Below, piece after piece: positions 7,403 to 13,750 of a stretch of 13,750 nt of DNA. The translations under genes and the position numbers were made by a program. Every line of letters begins with the position of its first letter. Positions within the stretch are counted from its first letter, which is position 1. Under the pieces are notes generated by a model, which saw only the letters and a program-made list of their open reading frames with translations, did no database searches and was not told the origin of the DNA. The DNA lies in contig JBDUDA010000051.1 of the NCBI GenBank assembly GCA_040003205.1, forward strand, positions 1 to 13,750, written 5' to 3'. The DNA comes from JALYIM01 sp040003205 (GTDB taxonomy: Bacteria > Acidobacteriota > Terriglobia > Terriglobales > Acidobacteriaceae).

Positions 7403-8608
7403 CTACCGGCTGTATTGGTTCTTCTTTTTATCTGCGTGGCGTTCCAGGCCTAGTTCGATCAGACGCGTGATCAACTCTGTATACGCTAGCCCCGACGCCG
7501 CCCACAGCTTTGGATACATGCTGATAGAGGTAAATCCGGGCATGGTATTGATTTCGTTCAGGAAAATCTTGCGCGTTTTCGGATCCATCAAAAAATCCAC
7601 TCGCGACAGCCCGGAACAATCCACCGCTTTGAAAGCGCTGATGGCCAGGCGCTGGATAGTCTTAGCTTCTGACCTGGTCAGTTTCGCCGGAATGACCAGC
7701 TCGGAGCCTTCTTCCAGGTACTTGGCTTTGTAGTCGTAGAATTCTTTAACTGGAATAATTTCTCCTGGGAGAGAGGCCTCGGGCGAGTCATTCCCCAAGA
7801 CCGCACATTCGATTTCGCGGGCTTTTTGTTTCTTTCCTCCGACGCCTTCTTCGACGACAATTTTGCGGTCGAACCTGGCCGCTTCTTCGATTCCCGGGCC
7901 AAGTTCAGAGCGGTCATGCGCTTTGGAGATTCCCACTGAAGATCCCAGGTTCGCCGGCTTTACGAAAACTGGATACTTCAACTTCGCCTCGACTAGCTTC
8001 GCAACTTTTTTCGCGGACGCCTCCCACTCACTGCGCAGGATCGTGACATGTTTCACGATCGGAAGTCCGGCCGCCCGGAACAAAGACTTCATAACATCCT
8101 TGTCCATGCCTGCCGCCGAGCCAAGCACTCCCGCTCCCACGTAGGGAAGGTCGGCCAGTTCGAGCAACCCCTGAATGGTGCCGTCCTCCCAGAACGTGCC
8201 GTGCAGCACGGGAAAAATGATGTCTACATTGATGGCGCGGTCGCTCGCTCGACGAGTCTGAAGCGAGGTGGCAGCATCGGTCTGAAAGGGCGTCAGCGAT
8301 CCTGATGACTTCGTGTGCGGCTCCGGTGGGACGACCACTGCTTCTCCCGCCAGAAGCACAGCCGCTCCGGCTGTGGCTTCGGGATCGCCGGCCCGCAGGG
8401 CTGTGGAAGGCGGGCTCGCAGATTGTCCGCGTAATAGCCGCTCCGCATCCGCAGCCGTGACCCAGTGGCCCTCTTTAGTGATGCCTATGGGAACGACTTC
8501 ATACTTCTTCTTGTCGATCGCAGTGAAGAGCGACGCTGCCGACAGGAGCGAGACTTCATGCTCTCCACTGCGGCCACCGAATAGGATTCCCACACGTATT
8601 TTCTTCAT
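7403..8608 (-). CDS. ddl: D-alanine--D-alanine ligase (DdlA type)
   Basis: This 401-residue ATP-grasp enzyme joins two D-alanines with ATP in the cytoplasm, supplying the dipeptide end of the peptidoglycan precursor. Visible hallmarks are the N-terminal GGRSGEHEVS (11-20), FPVLHG (132-137), MDKDV (168-172), VFVKPANLGSSVGIS (214-228), REIECAVLG (264-272), EFYDYKAKY (289-297), SRVDF (335-339) and the metal-binding NEINTMPGFT (351-360). The motif spacing and the MYPKLW ending match the DdlA subgroup. At 401 residues it is longer than E. coli DdlA (364). The extra length lies mainly in residues 63-126, an Ala/Ser/Pro-rich loop whose DNA contains palindromes, plus a short Lys-rich insert near 257-263. 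The ATG has only a weak purine-rich upstream stretch (GAAAG). The lipoprotein gene ends 80 bases upstream on the same strand, so co-transcription is possible. Confidence 0.95.
   Translation of the reverse strand: MKKIRVGILFGGRSGEHEVSLLSAASLFTAIDKKKYEVVPIGITKEGHWVTAADAERLLRGQSASPPSTALRAGDPEATAGAAVLLAGEAVVVPPEPHTKSSGSLTPFQTDAATSLQTRRASDRAINVDIIFPVLHGTFWEDGTIQGLLELADLPYVGAGVLGSAAGMDKDVMKSLFRAAGLPIVKHVTILRSEWEASAKKVAKLVEAKLKYPVFVKPANLGSSVGISKAHDRSELGPGIEEAARFDRKIVVEEGVGGKKQKAREIECAVLGNDSPEASLPGEIIPVKEFYDYKAKYLEEGSELVIPAKLTRSEAKTIQRLAISAFKAVDCSGLSRVDFLMDPKTRKIFLNEINTMPGFTSISMYPKLWAASGLAYTELITRLIELGLERHADKKKNQYSR
8357..8375. repeat. Palindrome inside the ddl coding sequence
   Basis: CACAGCC (8357-8363) and GGCTGTG (8369-8375) form a 7-bp inverted repeat with a 5-base loop. 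A second pair, GCCCGC (8391-8396) and GCGGGC (8410-8415), lies beside it. Both fall in the ddl stretch that encodes the enlarged loop, about residues 65-84. Confidence 0.6.
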
Positions 8609-8688
8609 GAACTTTCAGTGTGGACGGTATTAAGGACGGCCGTCAATCGCAGGCATGGTTCCATCGCGGCTTCGGCACCGATTCGGCG

Positions 8689-9399
8689 TTAGCGGAGTTG
8701 CATCGGTTGTGACAACTGAAAACTTAAAGCCGATTCTGCCGGAAGCTCGATGTCTTTGTTTCCGGTAAATGCCGTGGCCCCGGTTCCCGCGCCAGCGCCT
8801 GCGGCGGCGCCGATGGCAGCGCCTTTCCCTCCGCCAGCCAGTCCGCCGATCAGCGCGCCCAGCCCCGCGCCTCCTCCGATGAACCCGGCGCTACGCTTGC
8901 CTTTGCCCTTCGCGACAAAACTGCGAGTCGAAGTCTGAATTTGCTTTTCGCTTCCATTTATCCGAATGGACGTCAAGGCGAGCTGAAGGCTCGCACCCCC
9001 CGAAAACCGCCCTAGTGGAGCCGCGTTTACTACGTTTCCGGAAGCCGTCGTTCCCGCCGGAATCACAGTCTCACCTCCCACGCGTATTGGGCTGGAGAGG
9101 GTGGCCGAAAAGCCTTGCCCCGCTTGACTGATTTTAGATCCCACTGCCTGACCGAGACGCACCGTGATTGCCGTGCCGGAAGGGATCACCACAACTCGCG
9201 GAGCCTCAGGTCGGCTGCGAAGTTCGGGTCGGGACGTTGCAGCCGGGCCATCGGCCGCAGGCGGATTCGCCGGAGAACTGCTGTTCGATGGATTTGCGGG
9301 TTCGCCCGCTTGGGTGTCCTGCTTAGGCTTGCTGCTGCATCCGGCAACTACAAAAATCAGATAGAGAGAGAGGGCAATTGCAGCAATGGCAGATTTCAT
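8689..9399 (-). CDS. Lipoprotein with a beta-type domain and a C-terminal glycine-zipper segment
   Basis: This 236-residue protein begins MKSAIAAIALS and has a lipobox VAGC, predicting lipidation at Cys21 and membrane anchoring. An Ala/Pro/Ser-rich linker (about 25-70) follows. Next is a region with IPSGTAITVRLG and VIPAGTTASGNVV (about 70-165), which looks like a small beta domain. Then comes a glycine/alanine-rich run, GGGAGLGALIGGLAGGG onward (about 170-210), with the GxxxG spacing of glycine-zipper membrane-associating segments. A polar tail closes it. I cannot name a function; an envelope-structural role is the reasonable inference. The start at 9399 is chosen over an ATG six codons upstream because GGAGG (9405-9409) is 5 bases away and the signal peptide starts there. 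It lies upstream of ddl on the same strand with an 80-base gap. Confidence 0.82.
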   Translation of the reverse strand: MKSAIAAIALSLYLIFVVAGCSSKPKQDTQAGEPANPSNSSSPANPPAADGPAATSRPELRSRPEAPRVVVIPSGTAITVRLGQAVGSKISQAGQGFSATLSSPIRVGGETVIPAGTTASGNVVNAAPLGRFSGGASLQLALTSIRINGSEKQIQTSTRSFVAKGKGKRSAGFIGGGAGLGALIGGLAGGGKGAAIGAAAGAGAGTGATAFTGNKDIELPAESALSFQLSQPMQLR

Positions 9400-9564
9400 G
9401 ACCGCCTCCGATAGCAATGATTACCAGAAGTGGGATCGGAGCGCAATTAGCTGTGGAAGGTGTTCATTTGGAAGTTGCGAAGATAGCGCAAGCACAGCCG
9501 CGTTAATCAAACAATTGCCGCATTGGCACGCCTAAAGGCGTGACCTCCCCAAAACCTTCCTACT

Positions 9565-9664
9565 GTCATCCTGAGCGCCGCCTGATTCTTCGCTCGCGAA
9601 GAATCAGCAAGTCGAAGGATCTCTATCGCCACTCAAATGCTGGGGTGTAGTGATGATTCAGCTC
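9565..9664 (+). repeat. Palindromic intergenic element, copy A
   Basis: The element starts GTCATCCTGAGC. It carries a central perfect hairpin (arms CTGATTCTTCGC and GCGAAGAATCAG, 9582-9607, 2-base loop), then TCGAAGGA and a tail ending GTAGTGATGATTCAGCTC. Copy B, on the other side of the TPR gene and in opposite orientation, has the same start, the same TCGAAGGA and a tail of identical length (53 bases, 37 identical by ungapped hand count). Confidence 0.75.
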
Positions 9665-9670
9665 TTTTAT

Positions 9671-9730
9671 TGCTCAGCCGAGTCATGCTCAGCCGAGTCA
9701 TGCTCAGCCGAATCATGCTCAGTCGAACCA
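9671..9730. repeat. 15-bp tandem repeat, four units
   Basis: The unit TGCTCAGCCGAGTCA occurs at 9671 and 9686 exactly, at 9701 with one change and at 9716 with three changes. It begins 10 bases beyond the TPR gene stop on that gene's 3' side, so it would be transcribed in the 3' untranslated region of that mRNA. Decay increases toward the TPR gene. Confidence 0.9.
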
Positions 9731-9740
9731 GAAGTAGATT

Positions 9741-11813
9741 TTATTTGTTCCGTGGTTCTTCTTTTGCCAGCCTCACTTTGGCTGATTCCAGTTTCTTCTG
9801 CACTTTGGCCACGTCGTCGGAATCCACCTCAGCCGCCACGGTCTTATTCCACTCCTGGATCGCTCTTTCCCAGTGGACCACAGCCAGTTTCAGGCGGCCT
9901 GTTTTCTGGTAAAGATCACCCAGATGGTCCTGAACGGTCGGGTCCGCGCCCATGTGCTGCGACGCTCGGGAAAGATTGTCTTCCGCCTGATCGTATTTTC
10001 CAGTTCTGAAATAGGCCCAACCCAGAGAATCCAGATAGGCGCTGTTGGCAGGATCAAGTGCCACGGCTTTCTTGATCAATGTGAGCGCCTCGTCCAGTTT
10101 CACACCACGATCAGCAAGCATGTATCCCAGATAGTTGAGCGCCATCGCATTTTGCGGTTCCGTGGAGAGCACTTTGCGAAACATATCTTCAGCCGGCTCA
10201 TACCTCTTCTGCCGCTCGAAGGTGGACCCGCGCAAAAAGTAGACATACTCTTTGTCTTCCGGCTTGGTGGAAAGCTCGTCCGCCTTGTTAAGAGCTTCCT
10301 CGGCCTCAGGCCAGCGCTTCAACCGGCTATACATCTGGGCAAGGGTGATGTAGACCTCGCGGTCCTCCGGCGTGCCCTTCAGCAGCGAACGAACCTGTTG
10401 CAAACCGGCATCAGTCTGTCCGGTATCGGCCAGCTGCGAGGCGTAGACCATTTTCAGTCCACGATCATTGGGCAGCTTATCCACCGCTTCCTTCGCGACA
10501 GCGGTCGCCTGCGGCCACTGCTTGGATTCCCGGTACGTGTCAATAATCTGCTGGTAGCCGCGTTGTGCGCTGTCATCGCCCAAGGCCACCATCTGACGGA
10601 AGGTATCGAGGGCTGCCTGACTGTTATTATTCTCGCGGTAGACAGTCCCGAGGCGCTCAAGAAATACCGCGCGATTGGTTTTTTCCGCCGCGCTATAAGT
10701 ACCTTCCGGCTTGTCAGTCTTTTTCACCAACTGCACCAACACCTGGATTGCCTCATCGTAACGGCCTTGCGCCTGGTAGACGGCAGCGATGTTGTAAGGA
10801 ACTTCCATGGAGTCTTTCACCATGGATTCGGCTTTCTTGAGACTTTCCAGCGCCAGATCAAACTTTCCGCTCTTACGATAAATCTCCGCGATACGTACGT
10901 AGGTTTGCGCGTCCTCAGGATTCGCATCTGCGATGACTTTGTATTGCTCGAGGGCGGCATCGGTCTGGCCGTCGTTCATCAAGTTCTCTGCCAGTCCGCG
11001 GATGAAATCCAGGTTGTCGCGGTCGAGTTCAATGGCCCTTTTGTAGGAATCGATCGCCTTTTTGTATTGTTTTTGCTGCTCGTAGGTATAGCCAAGCGCC
11101 GAGTAGAGCTTCGCGGAACGGGAGGCATCGGGCACGGAGCTCAGCGTCTGCGCCGCACGCGCGCTATCGCCCTCCTCGTTGTACAGATAGGCGAGCGTGG
11201 TGACTGCTTCTTCCGCGTCGGGTTGCAGTTTCATCGCCAGTTTGAATTCAGCCTCGGCCTTTTGCAGGTCGTTGTTCAGGCGATACAGCCGGCCCAGAAG
11301 AAGGTGGTTCTCGACATTGTCAGGCTCGATTTTGACGATTTGCTGGTATTGATCAATGGCTAGTTTCAGTACGTTTTCTGATCCGTTACCGGGCTGCATA
11401 TCGCCCAGCGACCTCAGGTAAATGCGTCCAAGAAGCTTATGCGCCTCCAAATTATTAGGATCGCGCTTGAGAATGTCCTGGGCTTCGACTACTGCGTCGC
11501 GGATGCGTCCGGTTTTCGCATAGAGTTCGGCTAAGCCCGCCGTCAGATATTCCGAGGTCGGGTCAGCGTCGATCGCTAACCGATACTCTTCAATGGCTTT
11601 GCCCGCCAGGTCGCTGCGCCCGTAAACAGCCACTTGCTCCTCGTACATGTGGGCCACGCTGTAGTGGTAATAAGCGGCGGCGCGGTCGGGTTTGTGGGCG
11701 GATGTAGCAGGAACTGATTTAGTAGCGGGAGTAGGTGCGGGAGCTTGTTGGGCAACAGCGCCCACGACCAGCACCGCCAAGACTAGAGCGATCTGAGTAC
11801 CATTCATCTTCAT
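9741..11813 (-). CDS. Exported tetratricopeptide-repeat (TPR) protein
   Basis: This 690-residue protein starts MKMNGTQIALVL and has a signal peptide likely cleaved after AVA near residue 22. A short Pro/Ala/Thr linker follows, then TPR-type helix pairs almost to the C terminus (about 45-660). Examples are the segments AKLYSALGYTYEQQKQYKKA, LDSLGWAYFRTGKYDQAEDN and DHLGDLYQKTGRLKLA, each with the TPR small and aromatic residue pattern. A Lys/Glu-rich helix closes it. TPR arrays are protein-protein scaffolds; here the location is periplasmic or outer-membrane-associated, and no enzyme domain is present. The ATG at 11813 is preferred: AGGT lies 5 bases upstream and the signal peptide begins there. 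An in-frame ATG at 11915 would bury the signal sequence. A TACAAT -10-like hexamer is present on the minus strand (11899-11894) without a good -35. The gene is flanked by inverted copies of a palindromic element. Confidence 0.87.
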   Translation of the reverse strand: MKMNGTQIALVLAVLVVGAVAQQAPAPTPATKSVPATSAHKPDRAAAYYHYSVAHMYEEQVAVYGRSDLAGKAIEEYRLAIDADPTSEYLTAGLAELYAKTGRIRDAVVEAQDILKRDPNNLEAHKLLGRIYLRSLGDMQPGNGSENVLKLAIDQYQQIVKIEPDNVENHLLLGRLYRLNNDLQKAEAEFKLAMKLQPDAEEAVTTLAYLYNEEGDSARAAQTLSSVPDASRSAKLYSALGYTYEQQKQYKKAIDSYKRAIELDRDNLDFIRGLAENLMNDGQTDAALEQYKVIADANPEDAQTYVRIAEIYRKSGKFDLALESLKKAESMVKDSMEVPYNIAAVYQAQGRYDEAIQVLVQLVKKTDKPEGTYSAAEKTNRAVFLERLGTVYRENNNSQAALDTFRQMVALGDDSAQRGYQQIIDTYRESKQWPQATAVAKEAVDKLPNDRGLKMVYASQLADTGQTDAGLQQVRSLLKGTPEDREVYITLAQMYSRLKRWPEAEEALNKADELSTKPEDKEYVYFLRGSTFERQKRYEPAEDMFRKVLSTEPQNAMALNYLGYMLADRGVKLDEALTLIKKAVALDPANSAYLDSLGWAYFRTGKYDQAEDNLSRASQHMGADPTVQDHLGDLYQKTGRLKLAVVHWERAIQEWNKTVAAEVDSDDVAKVQKKLESAKVRLAKEEPRNK

Positions 11814-12173
11814 CAGTGACCTGCGATCAATACCCACAATTCTCGGGACCATTAGCTTTGGATGCGGGACCGCTACGGGCGGGTGCTCAAAGTATTGTAA
11901 ACCCTGATCTCGCATGATTAAGGGAAGGGCGGGACGAAATCAACGCCGGGAACATTCGAAGGTACAAGTACCGTAGACAGGCCGTTGCACCTGACTTGTC
12001 GCGCCGAGTAATCCAGAGCCGCAAAGCGGCGAGGAGAGTCGAAGCATCACTACCCCCAATATTTTAGCGGGCTACAGGGGTCCTTCGACGTCAGAGTCAT
12101 TCGCTGCGCGGATGACTCTTTTGCTCAGGATGACCGGTTGACTCAGGATGACTCGATATTCTGATGGAACGGG
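11814..12173. other. Intergenic region upstream of the TPR gene
   Basis: This 360-base region between purH and the TPR gene contains the second copy of the palindromic element (12036-12134), an adjacent extra half-copy (GACTCAGGATGAC, 12140-12152) and a small hairpin (GCCGC-AAA-GCGGC, 12018-12030). No gene and no convincing terminator for purH were seen. Confidence 0.6.
12036..12134 (-). repeat. Palindromic intergenic element, copy B (inverted)
   Basis: On the minus strand it starts GTCATCCTGAGC, then carries a central hairpin (arms AGAGTCATCCGC and GCGAATGACTCT, one mismatch, 12093-12119). TCGAAGGA and a 53-base tail ending GTAGTGATGCTTCGACTC follow. Ends, spacing and tail match copy A (9565-9664), but the hairpin sequence differs. 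Confidence 0.75.
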
Positions 12174-13750
12174 TTAGTGGCGGAAGTGCCGAATTCCCGT
12201 GAAGATCATTGCGAGTCCCAGCCGGTCTGCGGCTTCGATCACCTCGGCGTCGCGAACGGAGCCTCCCGGCTGAATGATCGCGGTCGCGCCGACCCGGGCA
12301 ATTTCTTCCACTCCGTCAGGAAACGGGAAAAAGGCGTCAGAGGCGGCGACGGTGCCCTTCAGAGGAAGGACGGCTTTCATGGCTCCGATGCGGCAGGAAT
12401 CCACGCGGCTCATTTGACCAGCGCCTACGCCTACCGTTTGACCATCTCGCGCGTAAAGAATTGCGTTGGATTTCACATGCTTGCATACCTTCCATGCGAA
12501 CAGCAGGGCGCGCTTTTCCTCTGCGGTTGGCTGGCGCTTTGTAACAACTTTCAAATCGCTTTCCTGTAGGGCCCGAACATCAGCGTCCTGCAAAAGAATT
12601 CCGCCTGAGACGTTTTTCATCACCCATTTCTCCGGAGCGTTAGTGATTTCTACAAGACGGAGGTTTTTCTTGGAAGCGAATTTCGCTCTAGCGTCCTCGT
12701 CGAATGACGGCGCTGCGATGACTTCGAGAAACAGCTTGGCCATTTCTTCCGCGGCCGTGCCATCGATTGGGCGGTTGACGCCAATCACGCCTCCAAAAGC
12801 CGAAACCGGATCGCATGCCAGCGCCTTCTTATAGGCCTCGACCAATGTCGGAGCCGTAGCCGTTCCACATGGATTTGTGTGTTTAATGATGGCGCACACC
12901 GGTTCTTCAAAGTCCTGCGCAAGGTCCCACGCCGCCTGCAAATCCACGATGTTGTTATACGAAAGCTCCTTACCCTGCGCCTGACGGCCATTCGCGACCC
13001 CAGAGGAGGACCCGTCGGAATATACGGCGGCCTTTTGATGGGGATTCTCTCCGTAACGCAGGTCGGCGACTTTCTTAAACGACAGCCTCAAGGTCCCTGG
13101 AAATGTTCGCTCGGGCGCGGGCGAGGTTTCACCGTTCTTGCTCACTCGCTCCAGTGTGGACGCAATCGCCGAATCGTAGGCGGCCGTGGCGGCAAAAGCC
13201 TTTTGCGCCAGACGCCATCGGGTATCCGCCGAGAGTACCCCACCGGATTTTTGCATCTCCGCCGCAATCATTGAGTAGTCGCTGGGAGAAGTCACGACCG
13301 CTACGTCGCTAAAATTTTTGGCTGCGGAGCGAATCATCGACGGCCCACCAATGTCGATAGCTTCGATCATCTCTTGCAACTTGACTCCGGGCTTGGCGGC
13401 GGTCTTCTCGAACGCGTAGAGATTCACCACCACCATGTCAATCGGCTTGATGCCGTGCTCGGCGATTGCCGACTGATGGGCTGGGTCATCCCGGCGATGC
13501 AAAATTCCTCCGTGCACCTTTGGGTGAAGCGTCTTCACCCGTCCGTCAAGCATCTCGGGGAATCCGGTCAGCTCGGAAATATCCTGCACTGCAATGCCGC
13601 AATCGCGCAGCAATTTTGCCGTGCCACCCGTTGAAATGAGCTCAACACCTTGAGCGGTGAGGTTTTTGGCAAAATCCTCCAAGCCAGACTTGTCGGTGAC
13701 GCTTAGGAGGGCGCGAGCGATTCGCGTTGGCTTGGAGCCGGCAGAATTTG
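12174..13750 (-). CDS. purH: Bifunctional phosphoribosylaminoimidazolecarboxamide formyltransferase / IMP cyclohydrolase (5' end beyond the window)
   Basis: PurH carries out the last two steps of de novo IMP synthesis in the cytoplasm: formylation of AICAR with 10-formyltetrahydrofolate, then ring closure. About 524 residues are visible. The N-terminal cyclohydrolase domain shows the ALLSVTDKSGLEDFA start, STGGTAK, GRVKTLHPKVHGGIL, VVNLYAFEKT and DIGGPSMIRSAAKN. The transformylase domain shows LRYGENPHQKAA, the catalytic KHTNPCGTA, SAFGGVIGVN, RVDSCRIGA, SDAFFPFPDGVE and the GIRHFRH terminus, so the 3' end is complete. The reading frame is open to the right edge, with several residues before the conserved ALLSV, so the start codon lies just outside; the TTG at 13682 is internal. 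Total length fits the usual 510-530 residues, and both active-site regions look intact. The gene is separated from the TPR gene by a repeat-containing region. Confidence 0.97.
   Translation of the reverse strand, partial: NSAGSKPTRIARALLSVTDKSGLEDFAKNLTAQGVELISTGGTAKLLRDCGIAVQDISELTGFPEMLDGRVKTLHPKVHGGILHRRDDPAHQSAIAEHGIKPIDMVVVNLYAFEKTAAKPGVKLQEMIEAIDIGGPSMIRSAAKNFSDVAVVTSPSDYSMIAAEMQKSGGVLSADTRWRLAQKAFAATAAYDSAIASTLERVSKNGETSPAPERTFPGTLRLSFKKVADLRYGENPHQKAAVYSDGSSSGVANGRQAQGKELSYNNIVDLQAAWDLAQDFEEPVCAIIKHTNPCGTATAPTLVEAYKKALACDPVSAFGGVIGVNRPIDGTAAEEMAKLFLEVIAAPSFDEDARAKFASKKNLRLVEITNAPEKWVMKNVSGGILLQDADVRALQESDLKVVTKRQPTAEEKRALLFAWKVCKHVKSNAILYARDGQTVGVGAGQMSRVDSCRIGAMKAVLPLKGTVAASDAFFPFPDGVEEIARVGATAIIQPGGSVRDAEVIEAADRLGLAMIFTGIRHFRH

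Larger units (their letters stand above)
9400..9740. other. Repeat-filled intergenic region
   Basis: This 341-base stretch between the TPR gene and the lipoprotein gene has no supported gene. It contains a small hairpin (CACGCC-TAAA-GGCGTG, 9528-9543), one copy of a roughly 100-bp palindromic element (9565-9664) and a four-unit 15-bp tandem array (9671-9730). The ribosome-binding site of the lipoprotein gene lies at its right-hand gene boundary (9405-9409). Confidence 0.6.

Noticed and set aside
9671..9730. CRISPR-like array
   Set aside because: The 15-bp units are directly adjacent without spacers, and no cas genes are present.
9873..11363. A long (496-codon) open frame on the plus strand opposite the TPR gene
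   Set aside because: It lies entirely antisense to a gene with a clear TPR pattern and signal peptide, shows no recognisable domain, and is explained by codon composition of the true strand.
9565..12134. Composite transposon carrying the TPR gene
   Set aside because: No transposase, no terminal inverted repeats of insertion-sequence type and no target-site duplication were seen; only the inverted repeat placement is supported.

Overview
The window looks like chromosomal DNA from an acidobacterium (Acidobacteriota, probably class Terriglobia). This is inferred from three things: moderately GC-rich coding sequence, small secreted and TPR proteins of types common in that group, and intergenic repeats carrying GTCATCCTGAGC and CGAAGGA ends. 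No rRNA, tRNA, CRISPR array, transposase or phage gene was seen. Eight protein genes can be supported. Seven are on the minus strand; only the sigma-54 activator is on the plus strand.

Layout from left to right: (1) an elongation factor G-like GTPase with an altered guanine-recognition motif; (2) a 142-residue secreted protein of unknown function, with its own hairpin-plus-T-run terminator; (3) a divergent FHA-GAF-AAA+-Fis sigma-54-dependent activator; (4) a large exported alpha/beta-hydrolase-domain protein that converges on the activator with only 7 bases between stops; (5) a DdlA-type D-alanine--D-alanine ligase with an enlarged, palindrome-bearing loop; (6) a lipoprotein with a C-terminal glycine-zipper segment; (7) an exported protein made almost entirely of TPR repeats; (8) purH, the bifunctional last-two-steps enzyme of IMP synthesis, whose 5' end runs off the right edge.

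The most informative regulatory observation is a well-spaced -24/-12 (sigma-54) promoter match on the minus strand in front of the secreted protein. It lies in the intergenic region shared with the divergent sigma-54 activator, and several small dyads lie at enhancer-like distances. This suggests a self-contained module: a phosphopeptide-sensing (FHA) or ligand-sensing (GAF) activator that drives a secreted protein.

The other unexplained structure is repeats. The TPR gene is bracketed by two inverted copies of a roughly 100-bp element with conserved ends and tail but different central hairpins. A 15-bp unit is repeated four times just past the TPR stop. A 20-bp palindrome recurs at two distant intergenic sites. 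The housekeeping genes (purH, ddl, EF-G-like) and envelope genes do not form one obvious pathway; this is a mosaic of short transcription units and not a single operon.
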